DNA of 64,000 bases, taken from assembly GCF_017743735.1 (NCBI RefSeq), contig NZ_JAGHRO010000006.1:1-64000 (forward strand), read 5' to 3'. The number at the start of each line of letters is the position of its first letter. Within the stretch, counting starts at the first letter, position 1. Origin of the DNA: Shimia sp. R9_2. Its GTDB lineage: Bacteria > Pseudomonadota > Alphaproteobacteria > Rhodobacterales > Rhodobacteraceae. Below are positions 7,724 through 15,330 of this stretch, in pieces. The notes below the pieces were generated by a model that saw only the letters and a program-made list of their open reading frames with translations, was not told where the DNA came from and ran no database searches. The position numbers were made by a program, and so were the translations under genes.

Positions 7724-8530
7724 ATGAGCGTTTCCCTGGCAGCAAACGAGGGTGTAGCGCCCTCATCTTCTTCTGTTTCTGACAGCCCGCTGGCGATCCG
7801 TGGCATGACCGTCTCTTACGGTCAGAAACCGGTTGTGTTTTCCGTCGATATGACCGTGGCCGAAGGCTCCATGACCGCGATCATCGGGCCGAACGGCGCG
7901 GGCAAATCGACTTTGCTGAAGGCGGCGCTCGGGATTGTGTCGCCTCTCGCGGGGCAGGCGACCGTCTTTGGCAAGCCGCTCAAGTCGGCGCGACACCGCA
8001 TCGCTTATGTGCCACAGCGCGCCAGTGTGGATTGGGATTTCCCAACCCGAGTGATTGATGTGGTGCTGATGGGGCTGTCCCGCGAACTGGGCTTGCTGCG
8101 CCGCATTCGCCCGCACCATATGGACAAAGCGCGCGTCTGTCTGGAGCGCGTGGGCATGACCGAATTTGCAGAACGCCAGATTGGCCAGCTTTCCGGTGGT
8201 CAGCAACAGCGCGTGTTCCTTGCGCGTGCCTTGGCCCAAAACGCTGATCTCTATCTGCTGGATGAGCCTTTTGCGGGCGTAGATGCCGCCACAGAAAAAG
8301 CCATCATCGACGTGCTCAAGGCGCTGCGTTCTGAAGGCAAAACCGTGGTGGCCGTGCATCACGACCTGACCACTGTGCCAACTTATTTTGACCGTGTGTT
8401 CCTGATCAACACCCGTAGAGTTGCTGAAGGCACTGTAGCGGAGGCCTTTACACCAGATAGGCTCCACAAGACCTACGGCGGACGTCTGGCAACCGGGCAG
8501 ATCGATCAGCTGGAACTCGCGGCAGGCTAA
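7724..8530 (+). CDS. sitB: Manganese ABC transporter ATP-binding protein
   Basis: ATPase of the SitABCD importer. Seen: 268 residues with Walker A GPNGAGKST (about residue 60), signature LSGGQQQR, Walker B LYLLDEPFAG and the switch histidine in VVAVHHDL. The N-terminal 25 residues are a low-complexity Ala/Ser stretch before the ABC fold. The ATG at 7724 lies 5 bases after GGAGA, and this ribosome site overlaps the sitA stop region. It is followed 3 bases later by sitC, so the operon is tight. It acts on the cytoplasmic face of the SitC/SitD membrane pair. Confidence 0.92.
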   Translation: MSVSLAANEGVAPSSSSVSDSPLAIRGMTVSYGQKPVVFSVDMTVAEGSMTAIIGPNGAGKSTLLKAALGIVSPLAGQATVFGKPLKSARHRIAYVPQRASVDWDFPTRVIDVVLMGLSRELGLLRRIRPHHMDKARVCLERVGMTEFAERQIGQLSGGQQQRVFLARALAQNADLYLLDEPFAGVDAATEKAIIDVLKALRSEGKTVVAVHHDLTTVPTYFDRVFLINTRRVAEGTVAEAFTPDRLHKTYGGRLATGQIDQLELAAG

Positions 8531-8533
8531 CCC

Positions 8534-9739
8534 ATGTTGCTTGACGCTCTGACTTTGCAGCTTGGCTACAACGCCACGCTGGTGACTGTGGGTGCCACTT
8601 TGCTGGGTGTCGCATCCGGTGTCACCGGAACCTTTCTCTATCTGCGCAAACGTGCCTTGGTCAGCGATGCGATCAGCCACGCGACCCTGCCCGGTGTCGG
8701 GCTGGCCTTTATTGTGATGGTGCTGCTTGGGGGCGATGGGCGGTCATTGCCTGGCCTGCTTATGGGCGCCGCGCTTTCGTCGTGGATCGGGCTGCTGTGC
8801 GTCAATCTGCTGACCCAGCGCACCCGGCTTTCTGAGGACGCCGCCATTGGCGCAGTGCTTTCGGTGTTCTTTGGCTTTGGCATTGTCTTGCTGACAGTCA
8901 TTCAAACCATGGGAAGCGGGCGTGCTGCAGGGCTTGAGAGCTTCCTGCTCGGAGCCACGGCGGGCATGTTGTTTAACGATGCGATGGTCATCGCCGTAGG
9001 CGGCGCGCTGACGCTTCTGGTGGTTGTGATCCTGCGCCGTCCGATGACATTGCTGGCGTTTGATCCTGAATATGCGGCCGCGCGCGGCTTGAATGTGCAA
9101 CGCATGGATCTGGCGATCATGGCGCTGGCCATGGCCGTCACGGTGATTGGTTTGAAAATTGTCGGGCTGATCCTGATTGTGGCGATGCTGATTATCCCGC
9201 CGGTCACCGCCCGTTTCTGGACTGATCGAACCGACCGTATGACGCTGATCGCTGGTCTTGCTGGCGGGGCTGCCGCGTGGATCGGAGCCAGCCTTTCGGC
9301 CATCGCGCCAGCGCTGCCCACCGGTCCGATCATCGTTTTGGTCAGTTTCGCGCTCTTTGCACTGTCGCTTCTGCTCGCGCCCAATCGCGGTCTGCTTGCT
9401 GTCGGGATCCGCCACAACCGTTTCCAACGCCGGGTTCATTTGCGGCAGGGCCTGTTAGCTTTGGCGCAGGGGCAGCCGATCTATGAGGCCTATACGCTGC
9501 GTCTTTTGCGTCGCGCCGGATTGGCGCATGCCGATGGTGTCGCCACCGACACAGGCCGGGCGCGCGCCGCCAAGGCGCTTCGGGATGAGAAACGCTGGGA
9601 AACCGTGCGTCAGGATCAGGCCTTTGAAAGCGCCGCCGCGCTTTATGACGGGCTTCGCGATATCGAAACCGTGCTGACCGCCGACCAGACCGCCGAGATT
9701 GACCACCGGATTGGTGGCCCCAAAGAGGTACAGCCATGA
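8534..9739 (+). CDS. sitC: Manganese ABC transporter permease with C-terminal regulator-like extension
   Basis: Seen: 401 residues. About the first 300 are a multi-helix ABC-3 family permease (AISHATLPGVGLAF near residue 50, and VGLILIVAMLIIPPVTARF). About the last 100 (from LRQGLLALAQGQ, roughly 9446 on) are soluble, with RRAGLAHADGVATDTGR and LTADQTAEIDHRIG, resembling the winged-helix and dimerisation part of DtxR/MntR-type metal repressors. Ordinary permeases of this family have about 280-300 residues. Such fusions are known in alphaproteobacterial Sit/Mnt permeases, but their role is unclear; metal sensing at the transporter is an inference. It overlaps sitD by 4 bases. Confidence 0.9.
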   Translation: MLLDALTLQLGYNATLVTVGATLLGVASGVTGTFLYLRKRALVSDAISHATLPGVGLAFIVMVLLGGDGRSLPGLLMGAALSSWIGLLCVNLLTQRTRLSEDAAIGAVLSVFFGFGIVLLTVIQTMGSGRAAGLESFLLGATAGMLFNDAMVIAVGGALTLLVVVILRRPMTLLAFDPEYAAARGLNVQRMDLAIMALAMAVTVIGLKIVGLILIVAMLIIPPVTARFWTDRTDRMTLIAGLAGGAAAWIGASLSAIAPALPTGPIIVLVSFALFALSLLLAPNRGLLAVGIRHNRFQRRVHLRQGLLALAQGQPIYEAYTLRLLRRAGLAHADGVATDTGRARAAKALRDEKRWETVRQDQAFESAAALYDGLRDIETVLTADQTAEIDHRIGGPKEVQP

Positions 9740-10662
9740 GCGGTGTGGAATTTGTCCCTCTGTCACTAACCCCAATGTTGATCGGCGTGCTGTCGGCCAT
9801 CGCTTGTGCGCTCCCCGGCAACTTTCTTTTGCTGCGCAAACAGGCCCTGATCGGAGATGCCATCTCCCATGTGGTTCTGCCGGGTATTGTCACGGCCTTT
9901 CTGCTCACAGGCATCGTCGCGGCCGTGCCAATGATGCTTGGCGCTGCCGGTGCGGCCGTTGTCGCTGTAGTGATGATCGAAGCCATCCGCCGTTTGGGCA
10001 ACATCGAGCCTGGGGCCGCCATGGGGCTCACCTTCACCACGCTTTTTGCGGCTGGCGTTTTGTTGCTGGAACAAAGCGACACCTCCGGCGTGCATCTGGA
10101 TGTGGAACACGCGCTTTATGGCAATCTGGAAAGCCTGATCTGGCTGGATGCGATTGGCTGGGAAAGCCTGTTGGCCCCAGTGGCGCTTGCCGGTTTGCCA
10201 CCAGAGCTGGCCCGCGTTGCCATCGCTTTGTGCGGGGTGGTCGTGTTCCTCTGGCTGTTTTGGCGGCCCTTGGTGCTTTCCACATTTGATGAGAGCTTCG
10301 CGCAGTCCATGGGCGTGCCAACCACCGCGCTTGGCATCGCTGTGGTGATGGTCTCGGCGTTGGCTGCTGTGGCGGCCTTTGATGCGGTCGGGTCGATCAT
10401 TGTGATCGCCATGTTCATCTGCCCACCCGCCGCCGCGCGGCTGATGACCAACCGTCTTGAGCATCAAATTGCATGGAGCGTGGTGTTTGCGGGGCTCTCC
10501 GCTGTTCTTGGCTATGTGCTGGCAGGATACGGGCCGTTGTGGATCGGGTTTGAGGACGCCGTGAGCGCGGCAGGCATGATCGCGACTGTGTCCGGTCTCA
10601 TACTGGCTGTTGCGGCCTTCTGCGCTCCCCACCGCCATCGAACAGGCGCGCCTGCTCTCTAA
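9736..10662 (+). CDS. sitD: Manganese ABC transporter second permease
   Basis: Seen: 308 residues of an ABC-3 type permease with about eight to nine hydrophobic helices and the family's cytoplasmic motif AISHVVLPGIVTAFL (about residue 40) plus SIIVIAMFICPPAAARL. It overlaps the sitC stop by ATGA, which indicates translational coupling. With SitC it should form the heteromeric membrane channel for Mn2+. It has no regulator-like extension, unlike SitC. No clear terminator follows. The next 140 bases are AT-rich and carry the hemP promoter region. Confidence 0.92.
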   Translation: MSGVEFVPLSLTPMLIGVLSAIACALPGNFLLLRKQALIGDAISHVVLPGIVTAFLLTGIVAAVPMMLGAAGAAVVAVVMIEAIRRLGNIEPGAAMGLTFTTLFAAGVLLLEQSDTSGVHLDVEHALYGNLESLIWLDAIGWESLLAPVALAGLPPELARVAIALCGVVVFLWLFWRPLVLSTFDESFAQSMGVPTTALGIAVVMVSALAAVAAFDAVGSIIVIAMFICPPAAARLMTNRLEHQIAWSVVFAGLSAVLGYVLAGYGPLWIGFEDAVSAAGMIATVSGLILAVAAFCAPHRHRTGAPAL

Positions 10663-10699
10663 AATTTTAAACCTGATTAAAAAACTCTGATTGACCTTC

Positions 10700-10716
10700 C
10701 TTACTGTTTTAGTAAG
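10700..10716. promoter_or_regulatory. Inverted repeat upstream of hemP
   Basis: Seen: CTTACT (10700-10705) and AGTAAG (10711-10716) around a TGTTTT-like AT-rich centre, about 90 bases before the hemP start, in an AT-rich stretch. It could be an operator for an iron regulator (Irr, RirA or Fur type) because the genes downstream are iron genes. I cannot tell which; the assignment is inference. Confidence 0.4.
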
Positions 10717-10805
10717 AAAAAGCACTCACCTTGCTCTGATGCTGTGCGAAAGCCGAATCGATAGCGGGTGAAGAGACTGTGCCTACACCTGGAAGGCGAA
10801 ATGCG

Positions 10806-10991
10806 ATGTCACGCGAAGAAAATAAGAGTTCAAATATGACCGACCGCTTTGACGCAAACACTGTGCAATCGACGCCGATCCACGACGCGGAGAGTCTGAC
10901 CGATGGCGGAAATCTGGCGCGCATTCGGCTGAATGAAGCAGAATACACCTTGCGCATCACGCGGCAGGGAAAACTGATCCTCACTAAATAA
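10806..10991 (+). CDS. hemP: Small hemin uptake protein HemP
   Basis: Seen: 61 residues from MSREENKSSNM. The conserved C-terminal core reads EYTLRITRQGKLILTK, which is the HemP family signature of short proteins linked to haem uptake. Work in other proteobacteria implicates HemP in activating haem-receptor genes. A GGAAGG ribosome site lies about 9 bases before the ATG. It is followed 12 bases later by bfd and then bfr, so it appears to head an iron-handling unit, although no haem receptor gene is in the window. Confidence 0.88.
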   Translation: MSREENKSSNMTDRFDANTVQSTPIHDAESLTDGGNLARIRLNEAEYTLRITRQGKLILTK

Positions 10992-11003
10992 ACTGGACCT
11001 GTC

Positions 11004-11270
11004 ATGATCATTTGCCACTGCATGAACATATCAGATCAAGAGATTCACGCCGCCATCGACTGGATGCGTGCCTCTGATCCAGCGGCTTTGATCAATCCAG
11101 GAAAAGTCTATCACGCTTTGGGTAAAGCGGCGGATTGTGGCGGCTGCATGCCGCTGTTCCTCGACACAATGCGCAAAAATGATAACCTCTCTGTGCCAGC
11201 GCACCTTTGTGGTTTGCGCAAGCCACAGTCGGAGGAGTTACCCATTGAAAGGCAATCCAGAAGTTATTGA
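11004..11270 (+). CDS. bfd: Bacterioferritin-associated ferredoxin
   Basis: A [2Fe-2S] protein that delivers electrons to bacterioferritin so that stored iron can be released. Seen: 88 residues. The four cluster cysteines are in the BFD pattern: C-x-C at the N-terminus ([10 protein letters not shown]) and C-x2-C in [11 protein letters not shown]. The last 25 residues are a longer, basic tail than in the enterobacterial protein. Its 3' end overlaps the bfr gene by 26 bases and contains the bfr ribosome site, so the two products are translationally linked. Confidence 0.9.
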   Translation: MIICHCMNISDQEIHAAIDWMRASDPAALINPGKVYHALGKAADCGGCMPLFLDTMRKNDNLSVPAHLCGLRKPQSEELPIERQSRSY

Positions 11271-11730
11271 ATACCTGAATAAATCCCTAAGACATGAGTT
11301 GACCGCTGTCAGCCAATATTGGCTGCACTATCGTTTGCAAGAGGACTGGGGATTGCTTCACATGGCGAAGAAAAGCCGTGAAGAATCCATCGAAGAGATG
11401 GAGCATGCTGACAAGCTCATCGCCCGCATTATTTTCCTGGGCGGTCACCCAAATCTCCAGAAGCTAGATCCGCTCCGCATCGGCCAAACGCCGCTTGAGA
11501 CACTTGAGTGCGATCTTGCCGCTGAGATCAGCGCGCGCGAGCTGTACGCAGAAGCGCGTGTTTGCTGTCAGTCGGCAGGAGACTTCGTGTCCATGAAGCT
11601 GTTTGAAGAACTGATCGCGGATGAAGAAGGTCACATAGATTTCCTCGAAACCCAGCTCGAACTGCACGAGCGTCTCGGTGCGGAAAAATATGCACAGCTT
11701 AATGCCGCTCCTATGGATGAGGCGGAATAA
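11245..11730 (+). CDS. bfr: Bacterioferritin (TTG start)
   Basis: Haem-containing ferritin that oxidises and stores iron. Seen: 161 residues if started at TTG 11245. This start gives the standard N-terminus (M)[18 protein letters not shown] and has a strong GGAGGAG ribosome site 7 bases upstream; no ATG is available. Numbered from there, the ferroxidase ligands fall where the family has them (Glu18, Glu51, His54), and Met52 is the haem ligand. The second Glu-His pair lies in [12 protein letters not shown]. It overlaps bfd by 26 bases. A strong terminator follows. Confidence 0.94.
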   Translation: MKGNPEVIEYLNKSLRHELTAVSQYWLHYRLQEDWGLLHMAKKSREESIEEMEHADKLIARIIFLGGHPNLQKLDPLRIGQTPLETLECDLAAEISARELYAEARVCCQSAGDFVSMKLFEELIADEEGHIDFLETQLELHERLGAEKYAQLNAAPMDEAE

Positions 11731-11780
11731 TCGCGCGACGCTGGAGGTAACCTCGGCGTACGCTGGCCGTCTTGCCGAAT

Positions 11781-11822
11781 AAAACGACACCTGATGCCTG
11801 CATTGGGTGTCGTTTTGTTTTG
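11781..11822 (+). terminator. Terminator of the hemP-bfd-bfr unit
   Basis: Seen: an 11-base-pair perfect stem AAAACGACACC (11781-11791) with GGTGTCGTTTT (11806-11816), then GTTTTG. It isolates the iron genes from the riboswitch-controlled thiamine operon just downstream. Confidence 0.85.
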
Positions 11823-11856
11823 ACGTTGCGTCCGGCCTTTTGTAAGCATCGCCCAA

Positions 11857-11947
11857 ACCGTTGGGGTGTCCCACTTGTTGGGGCTGAGAGTCGCGCTTGC
11901 GTAAACCCATCGAACCTGATCCGGGCAATTCCGGCGGAGGGAACGGT
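11857..11947 (+). promoter_or_regulatory. TPP riboswitch (THI element)
   Basis: Seen: the conserved THI-box pieces in order: GGGGTGTC, GGGGCTGAGAG, ACCC, GAACCTGATCCGGG, TTCCGGCGGAGGGAACGG. The outer stem P1 is ACCGTT (11857-11862) with AACGGT (11942-11947). It binds thiamine pyrophosphate and shuts off the genes below. Downstream, TCCC (11980-11983) can pair with GGGA (11995-11998) of the thiD ribosome site. A translation-blocking expression platform is therefore likely (inference). Confidence 0.95.
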
Positions 11948-12007
11948 GTCAAAGTAGATGACGTTTTTGCCGTGCGGAATCCCGTTTGCGAACTGGGAGG
12001 CGCCACT

Positions 12008-12811
12008 TTGGCACGTATCGCTTTGACAATTGCCGGCTCTGACAGCGGCGGCGGCGCAGGTATTCAGGCAGATTTGAAAGCGTTTTCCGCGCTGGGCACC
12101 TTTGGCACCAGTGTGATCACCGCCGTGACAGCGCAAAACACCCAAGCCGTAACGGCTGTGCATCCGATCCCGCTTGATGTGGTGCGTGCACAAATTGATG
12201 CTGTGCTCTCAGATATGGACGTCAATGCCATCAAAATCGGCATGCTGGCCACGCCGGAAATCATCCAAACGGTGGCCGAGGCAATCAAGGATTTCGCGGG
12301 CCCTGTGGTGCTCGACACCGTGATGATCGCCAAATCCGGTGACGCGCTATTGGCCGATGAAGCGGTGGCAACGCTGCGCGAGGTTTTGGTGTCACGCGCG
12401 GCGGTGATCACACCCAACCTCCCCGAAGCCGCGCGGCTTCTTGACCAAACTTCTGCTGTAGATGATGCAGCCATGGTGGCGCAGGGGCAGGCGCTTTGTG
12501 CGCTGGGCGCGCAAGCGGTTCTGATGAAAGGCGGCCATGCGAGCGGCGAAATTTGCCGAGATTTTCTGGTGTCGCCCGAAGGCGTTGCCGCCGAATTTAC
12601 AGCGCCGCGCAAAAACACCCGCAACACCCATGGCACCGGATGCACCCTGTCGTCCTCGGTTGCGGCAGGCTTGGCTAAGGGGCTGAACCTTGAGGAGGCT
12701 GTGAGGGAAGCGCACGCCTATCTACAGGGCGCGATTGCTGCGGCTGATGATCTCAACATCGGCAAGGGCCACGGGCCGCTGCACCATTTCCACCGGGTTT
12801 GGCCTGCATGA
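12008..12811 (+). CDS. thiD: Hydroxymethylpyrimidine (phosphate) kinase (TTG start)
   Basis: Phosphorylates HMP and HMP-P to HMP-PP for thiamine assembly. Seen: 267 residues from TTG 12008, giving (M)ARIALTIAGSDSGGGAGIQA, the family N-terminus. The TTG lies 7 bases after GGGAGG. Also seen: IKIGMLATPEII, the PNLPEAA motif, LMKGGHASG, and the anion-hole/catalytic motif NTHGTGCTLSS with the catalytic Cys. An upstream ATG would start within the riboswitch and is rejected. It overlaps thiO by ATGA. It is the first gene of the riboswitch-controlled operon. The ribosome site can be sequestered by a hairpin, which fits translational control. Confidence 0.93.
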   Translation: MARIALTIAGSDSGGGAGIQADLKAFSALGTFGTSVITAVTAQNTQAVTAVHPIPLDVVRAQIDAVLSDMDVNAIKIGMLATPEIIQTVAEAIKDFAGPVVLDTVMIAKSGDALLADEAVATLREVLVSRAAVITPNLPEAARLLDQTSAVDDAAMVAQGQALCALGAQAVLMKGGHASGEICRDFLVSPEGVAAEFTAPRKNTRNTHGTGCTLSSSVAAGLAKGLNLEEAVREAHAYLQGAIAAADDLNIGKGHGPLHHFHRVWPA

Positions 12812-13785
12812 CACTTTATTCCGTCATAGGTGCGGGCGTGGCTGGATTGGCCGTGGCCACCGAGCTTATGGAGCGCGGGGCCGAGGTGCAGGTATTTGAT
12901 CCTGCCGGACCACCTGGCCCCCATGGCTGTAGCTGGTGGGCCGGGGGCATGCTTGCGCCATGGTGTGAATATGAAAACGCCGAAGAGCCAGTCTTGCGGC
13001 TGGGGCAGGAGGCGATCGACTGGTGGGCCAAACGGACCCCTGTCACCAAATCAGGCACTTTGGTTGTGGCCAACAAACGGGATTTGCCGGACCTGCGCCG
13101 CTTTGCCCGCCGCACGGAACAGTTTGTCGAGGTGGGGCGTGAAAAAGTCACCGAGCTGGAGCCTGATCTGCACGGTTTTGGGCAAGGCCTTTTCTTTGAG
13201 GGTGAGGCGCACCTCAACCCGCGGCAGGCGCTTCAGGATCTCTACCGGGGTCTCAAAGACAACGGTGTCATCTTTCACAAACGCCTTGCCCCGTCGTCGC
13301 TGGAAAACGCCATCGACTGTCGCGGTCTGTCCGCGCGCGAATACCTCTATGATCTGCGTGGAGTGAAAGGCGAGATGCTCATCATCCGTTGTCCGGACGT
13401 GGAAATCACCCGCCCTGTGCGCCTGCTGCATCCGCGTATCCCGCTCTATATCGTACCGCGCGGCGAAGGTATCTATATGCTTGGCGCGACAATGATTGAA
13501 AGCGAAGACAGCAGCCGCATCACCGCACGCGCCATGCTGGAAATGCTGAGCGCGGCCTATGCACTGAACCCGGCTTTTGGCGAGGCCGAAGTTCTGGAAA
13601 TTGGCGTCGATCTGCGCCCCGCGTTCCCTGACAACCTGCCACGCATCCGTCGCTTGGGTCGGACAATCTACGCCAATGGGCTTTACCGCCATGGCTACCT
13701 GCTCGCACCAGCCTTGGCGCGCGGCGTGGCAGATCTGGCGCTTCACAACACACATTCGGAGATGGTCGATGAAGATCGTGCTTAA
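12808..13785 (+). CDS. thiO: Glycine oxidase ThiO
   Basis: FAD enzyme that oxidises glycine to dehydroglycine, the glycine-derived part of the thiazole ring. Seen: 325 residues with the FAD-binding Rossmann start SVIGAGVAGLAVATELMERG. The pattern GCSWWAGGMLAPWCEYENAEE is typical of ThiO, and the C-terminal FAD motif includes NGLYRHGYLLAPALA. It overlaps thiD by 4 bases and thiS by 17 bases. Use of ThiO rather than tyrosine-cleaving ThiH fits an aerobic organism. A general DAO-family oxidase is the only alternative, and the operon makes ThiO nearly certain. Confidence 0.92.
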   Translation: MTLYSVIGAGVAGLAVATELMERGAEVQVFDPAGPPGPHGCSWWAGGMLAPWCEYENAEEPVLRLGQEAIDWWAKRTPVTKSGTLVVANKRDLPDLRRFARRTEQFVEVGREKVTELEPDLHGFGQGLFFEGEAHLNPRQALQDLYRGLKDNGVIFHKRLAPSSLENAIDCRGLSAREYLYDLRGVKGEMLIIRCPDVEITRPVRLLHPRIPLYIVPRGEGIYMLGATMIESEDSSRITARAMLEMLSAAYALNPAFGEAEVLEIGVDLRPAFPDNLPRIRRLGRTIYANGLYRHGYLLAPALARGVADLALHNTHSEMVDEDRA

Positions 13786-13963
13786 CGGAGAGGCGCGCGA
13801 TGTCGCTGCCACCACCCTTGCCGCGCTTTTGGAAGAATGCGGTTTCTCGGGCCGCGTGGCGACCTCTCTCAATGAAACTTTTGTTCCGGCCACCATGCGC
13901 GGCGTTCAGACGTTGAATTATGGCGACCGCATCGAAGTTGTCGCACCGATGCAGGGAGGCTGA
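13769..13963 (+). CDS. thiS: Thiamine sulfur-carrier protein ThiS
   Basis: Ubiquitin-like carrier whose C-terminus is adenylated and thiocarboxylated to give sulfur to the thiazole. Seen: 64 residues from the ATG at 13769 (MKIVLNGEARDV), ending in the essential Gly-Gly of VAPMQGG. The core IEVVAPMQGG is diagnostic. The start overlaps the end of thiO by 17 bases. It is immediately followed by thiG, and GGAGG inside its last codons serves as the thiG ribosome site. ThiF (15327) is the expected adenylating partner. Confidence 0.95.
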   Translation: MKIVLNGEARDVAATTLAALLEECGFSGRVATSLNETFVPATMRGVQTLNYGDRIEVVAPMQGG

Positions 13964-13966
13964 GTG

Positions 13967-14737
13967 ATGAGAGCGTTTTATGGTGTTGATCTGCTCAATC
14001 CGCTAATGCTGGGCACCGCACAATATCCAAGCCCGGCCATTCTCGAAGAGGCCTTCCGCACAAGTGGCGCTGGCGTGGCCACGGTGTCTTTGCGTCGTGA
14101 AGGGGCTGGCGGGACCGGGCAAACATTTTGGAAAATGATTCAGGATCTGGGTGTGCACGTGCTGCCCAACACCGCGGGCTGTCACACCGTCAAAGAGGCT
14201 GTCACCACCGCCCATATGGCGCGTGAGGTCTTTGACACGAAATGGATCAAGCTTGAGCTCATCGGCCACACCGACAGCTTGCAGCCAGATGTGTTTCAGC
14301 TCGTGGAAGCCGCGCGCATCCTTTCAGAAGACGGTTTTGAGGTGTTCCCCTACACTACCGAAGATTTGATTGTGGGCGAGCGCCTTCTGGAGGCGGGGTG
14401 CGAGGTGCTGATGCCATGGGGTGCCCCCATTGGTTCCGGCCGGGGCCTCAACAACATCTACGCCCTGCGCGCCATGCGGGCCGAATTTCCGGATGTGCCT
14501 CTGGTGGTGGATGCGGGCATTGGTCTGCCCTCCCATGCGGCGGCTGCCATGGAGCTGGGTTTTGACGCGGTGCTGCTCAACACCGCTGTCGCCCGCGCCG
14601 GAGATCCTGCGGCTATGGCCAAAGCCATGATGCTGGCCGTCGAAGCCGGGCAAGCCGCGTTTGAAGCCGATCCCATTGAGGCGCGCGATATGGCCGAAGC
14701 CTCCACGCCGGTAATTGGAAAGGCCTTCCTGTCATGA
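13967..14737 (+). CDS. thiG: Thiazole synthase ThiG
   Basis: Condenses deoxyxylulose phosphate, dehydroglycine and ThiS-thiocarboxylate to the thiazole phosphate. Seen: 256 residues with the Schiff-base lysine in WIKLELIGH. Also seen: the N-terminal [11 protein letters not shown], the conserved [28 protein letters not shown], and the phosphate-binding [20 protein letters not shown] prefer ATG 13967, which is 7 bases from GGAGG; a GTG one codon earlier (13964) is possible. It overlaps thiE by ATGA. No dxs gene is in the window. Confidence 0.95.
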   Translation: MRAFYGVDLLNPLMLGTAQYPSPAILEEAFRTSGAGVATVSLRREGAGGTGQTFWKMIQDLGVHVLPNTAGCHTVKEAVTTAHMAREVFDTKWIKLELIGHTDSLQPDVFQLVEAARILSEDGFEVFPYTTEDLIVGERLLEAGCEVLMPWGAPIGSGRGLNNIYALRAMRAEFPDVPLVVDAGIGLPSHAAAAMELGFDAVLLNTAVARAGDPAAMAKAMMLAVEAGQAAFEADPIEARDMAEASTPVIGKAFLS

Positions 14738-15330
14738 TGCTTGATCGTTTCTATCCCATTTTTGATGACGTGAGCTGGCTCAAGCGGATGTTGCCGCTTG
14801 GTGTGAAACTCGTGCAGTTGCGCATCAAGGATCAGCCAGAGGCACATGTGCGCGCCCAGATTGCCGAAGGTCAGGCGCTCTGTCGCGAATACGGCGCGGT
14901 ACTGGTGATCAATGATTACTGGCAGGCGGCGATTGATCTGGGCTGCGAGTGGATTCACCTCGGGCAGGAAGATCTCGACGACGCGGATATGAAAGCGATC
15001 CGCCAAGCAGGTCTCAAACTCGGCGTGTCGACCCATGACGATGATGAGCTGGAGCGTGTTTTGGCGATGTCTCCGGAGTATGTCGCACTTGGCCCGGTCT
15101 ATCCGACCATTCTAAAAAAGATGAAATGGCACCAACAGGGCCTGCCCCGCGTGACCGAATGGAAGGCTCGCGTGGGAGCTGTGCCGCTTGTCGGGATCGG
15201 CGGCATGTCTGTCGAGCGCGCGCAGGGCGTGTTTGAGGCCGGTGCCGATATCGTGTCCGCAGTGACCGACATCACGCTCAATTCCGACCCGGAAGCGCGC
15301 GTGCTTGCATGGTTGGAGGTCTCAAGATGA
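14734..15330 (+). CDS. thiE: Thiamine-phosphate synthase ThiE
   Basis: Couples HMP-PP and thiazole phosphate to thiamine monophosphate. Seen: 198 residues with KLVQLRIKD near residue 25, the variant [20 protein letters not shown] (usual form INDR...GVHLGQ), [20 protein letters not shown], and VPLVGIGGM with SAVTDI at the end. The variant residues after IND suggest a divergent subgroup, but the phosphate loop and the pyrophosphate-binding stretch are recognisable. It overlaps thiG and thiF by ATGA at both ends. Confidence 0.9.
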   Translation: MMLDRFYPIFDDVSWLKRMLPLGVKLVQLRIKDQPEAHVRAQIAEGQALCREYGAVLVINDYWQAAIDLGCEWIHLGQEDLDDADMKAIRQAGLKLGVSTHDDDELERVLAMSPEYVALGPVYPTILKKMKWHQQGLPRVTEWKARVGAVPLVGIGGMSVERAQGVFEAGADIVSAVTDITLNSDPEARVLAWLEVSR

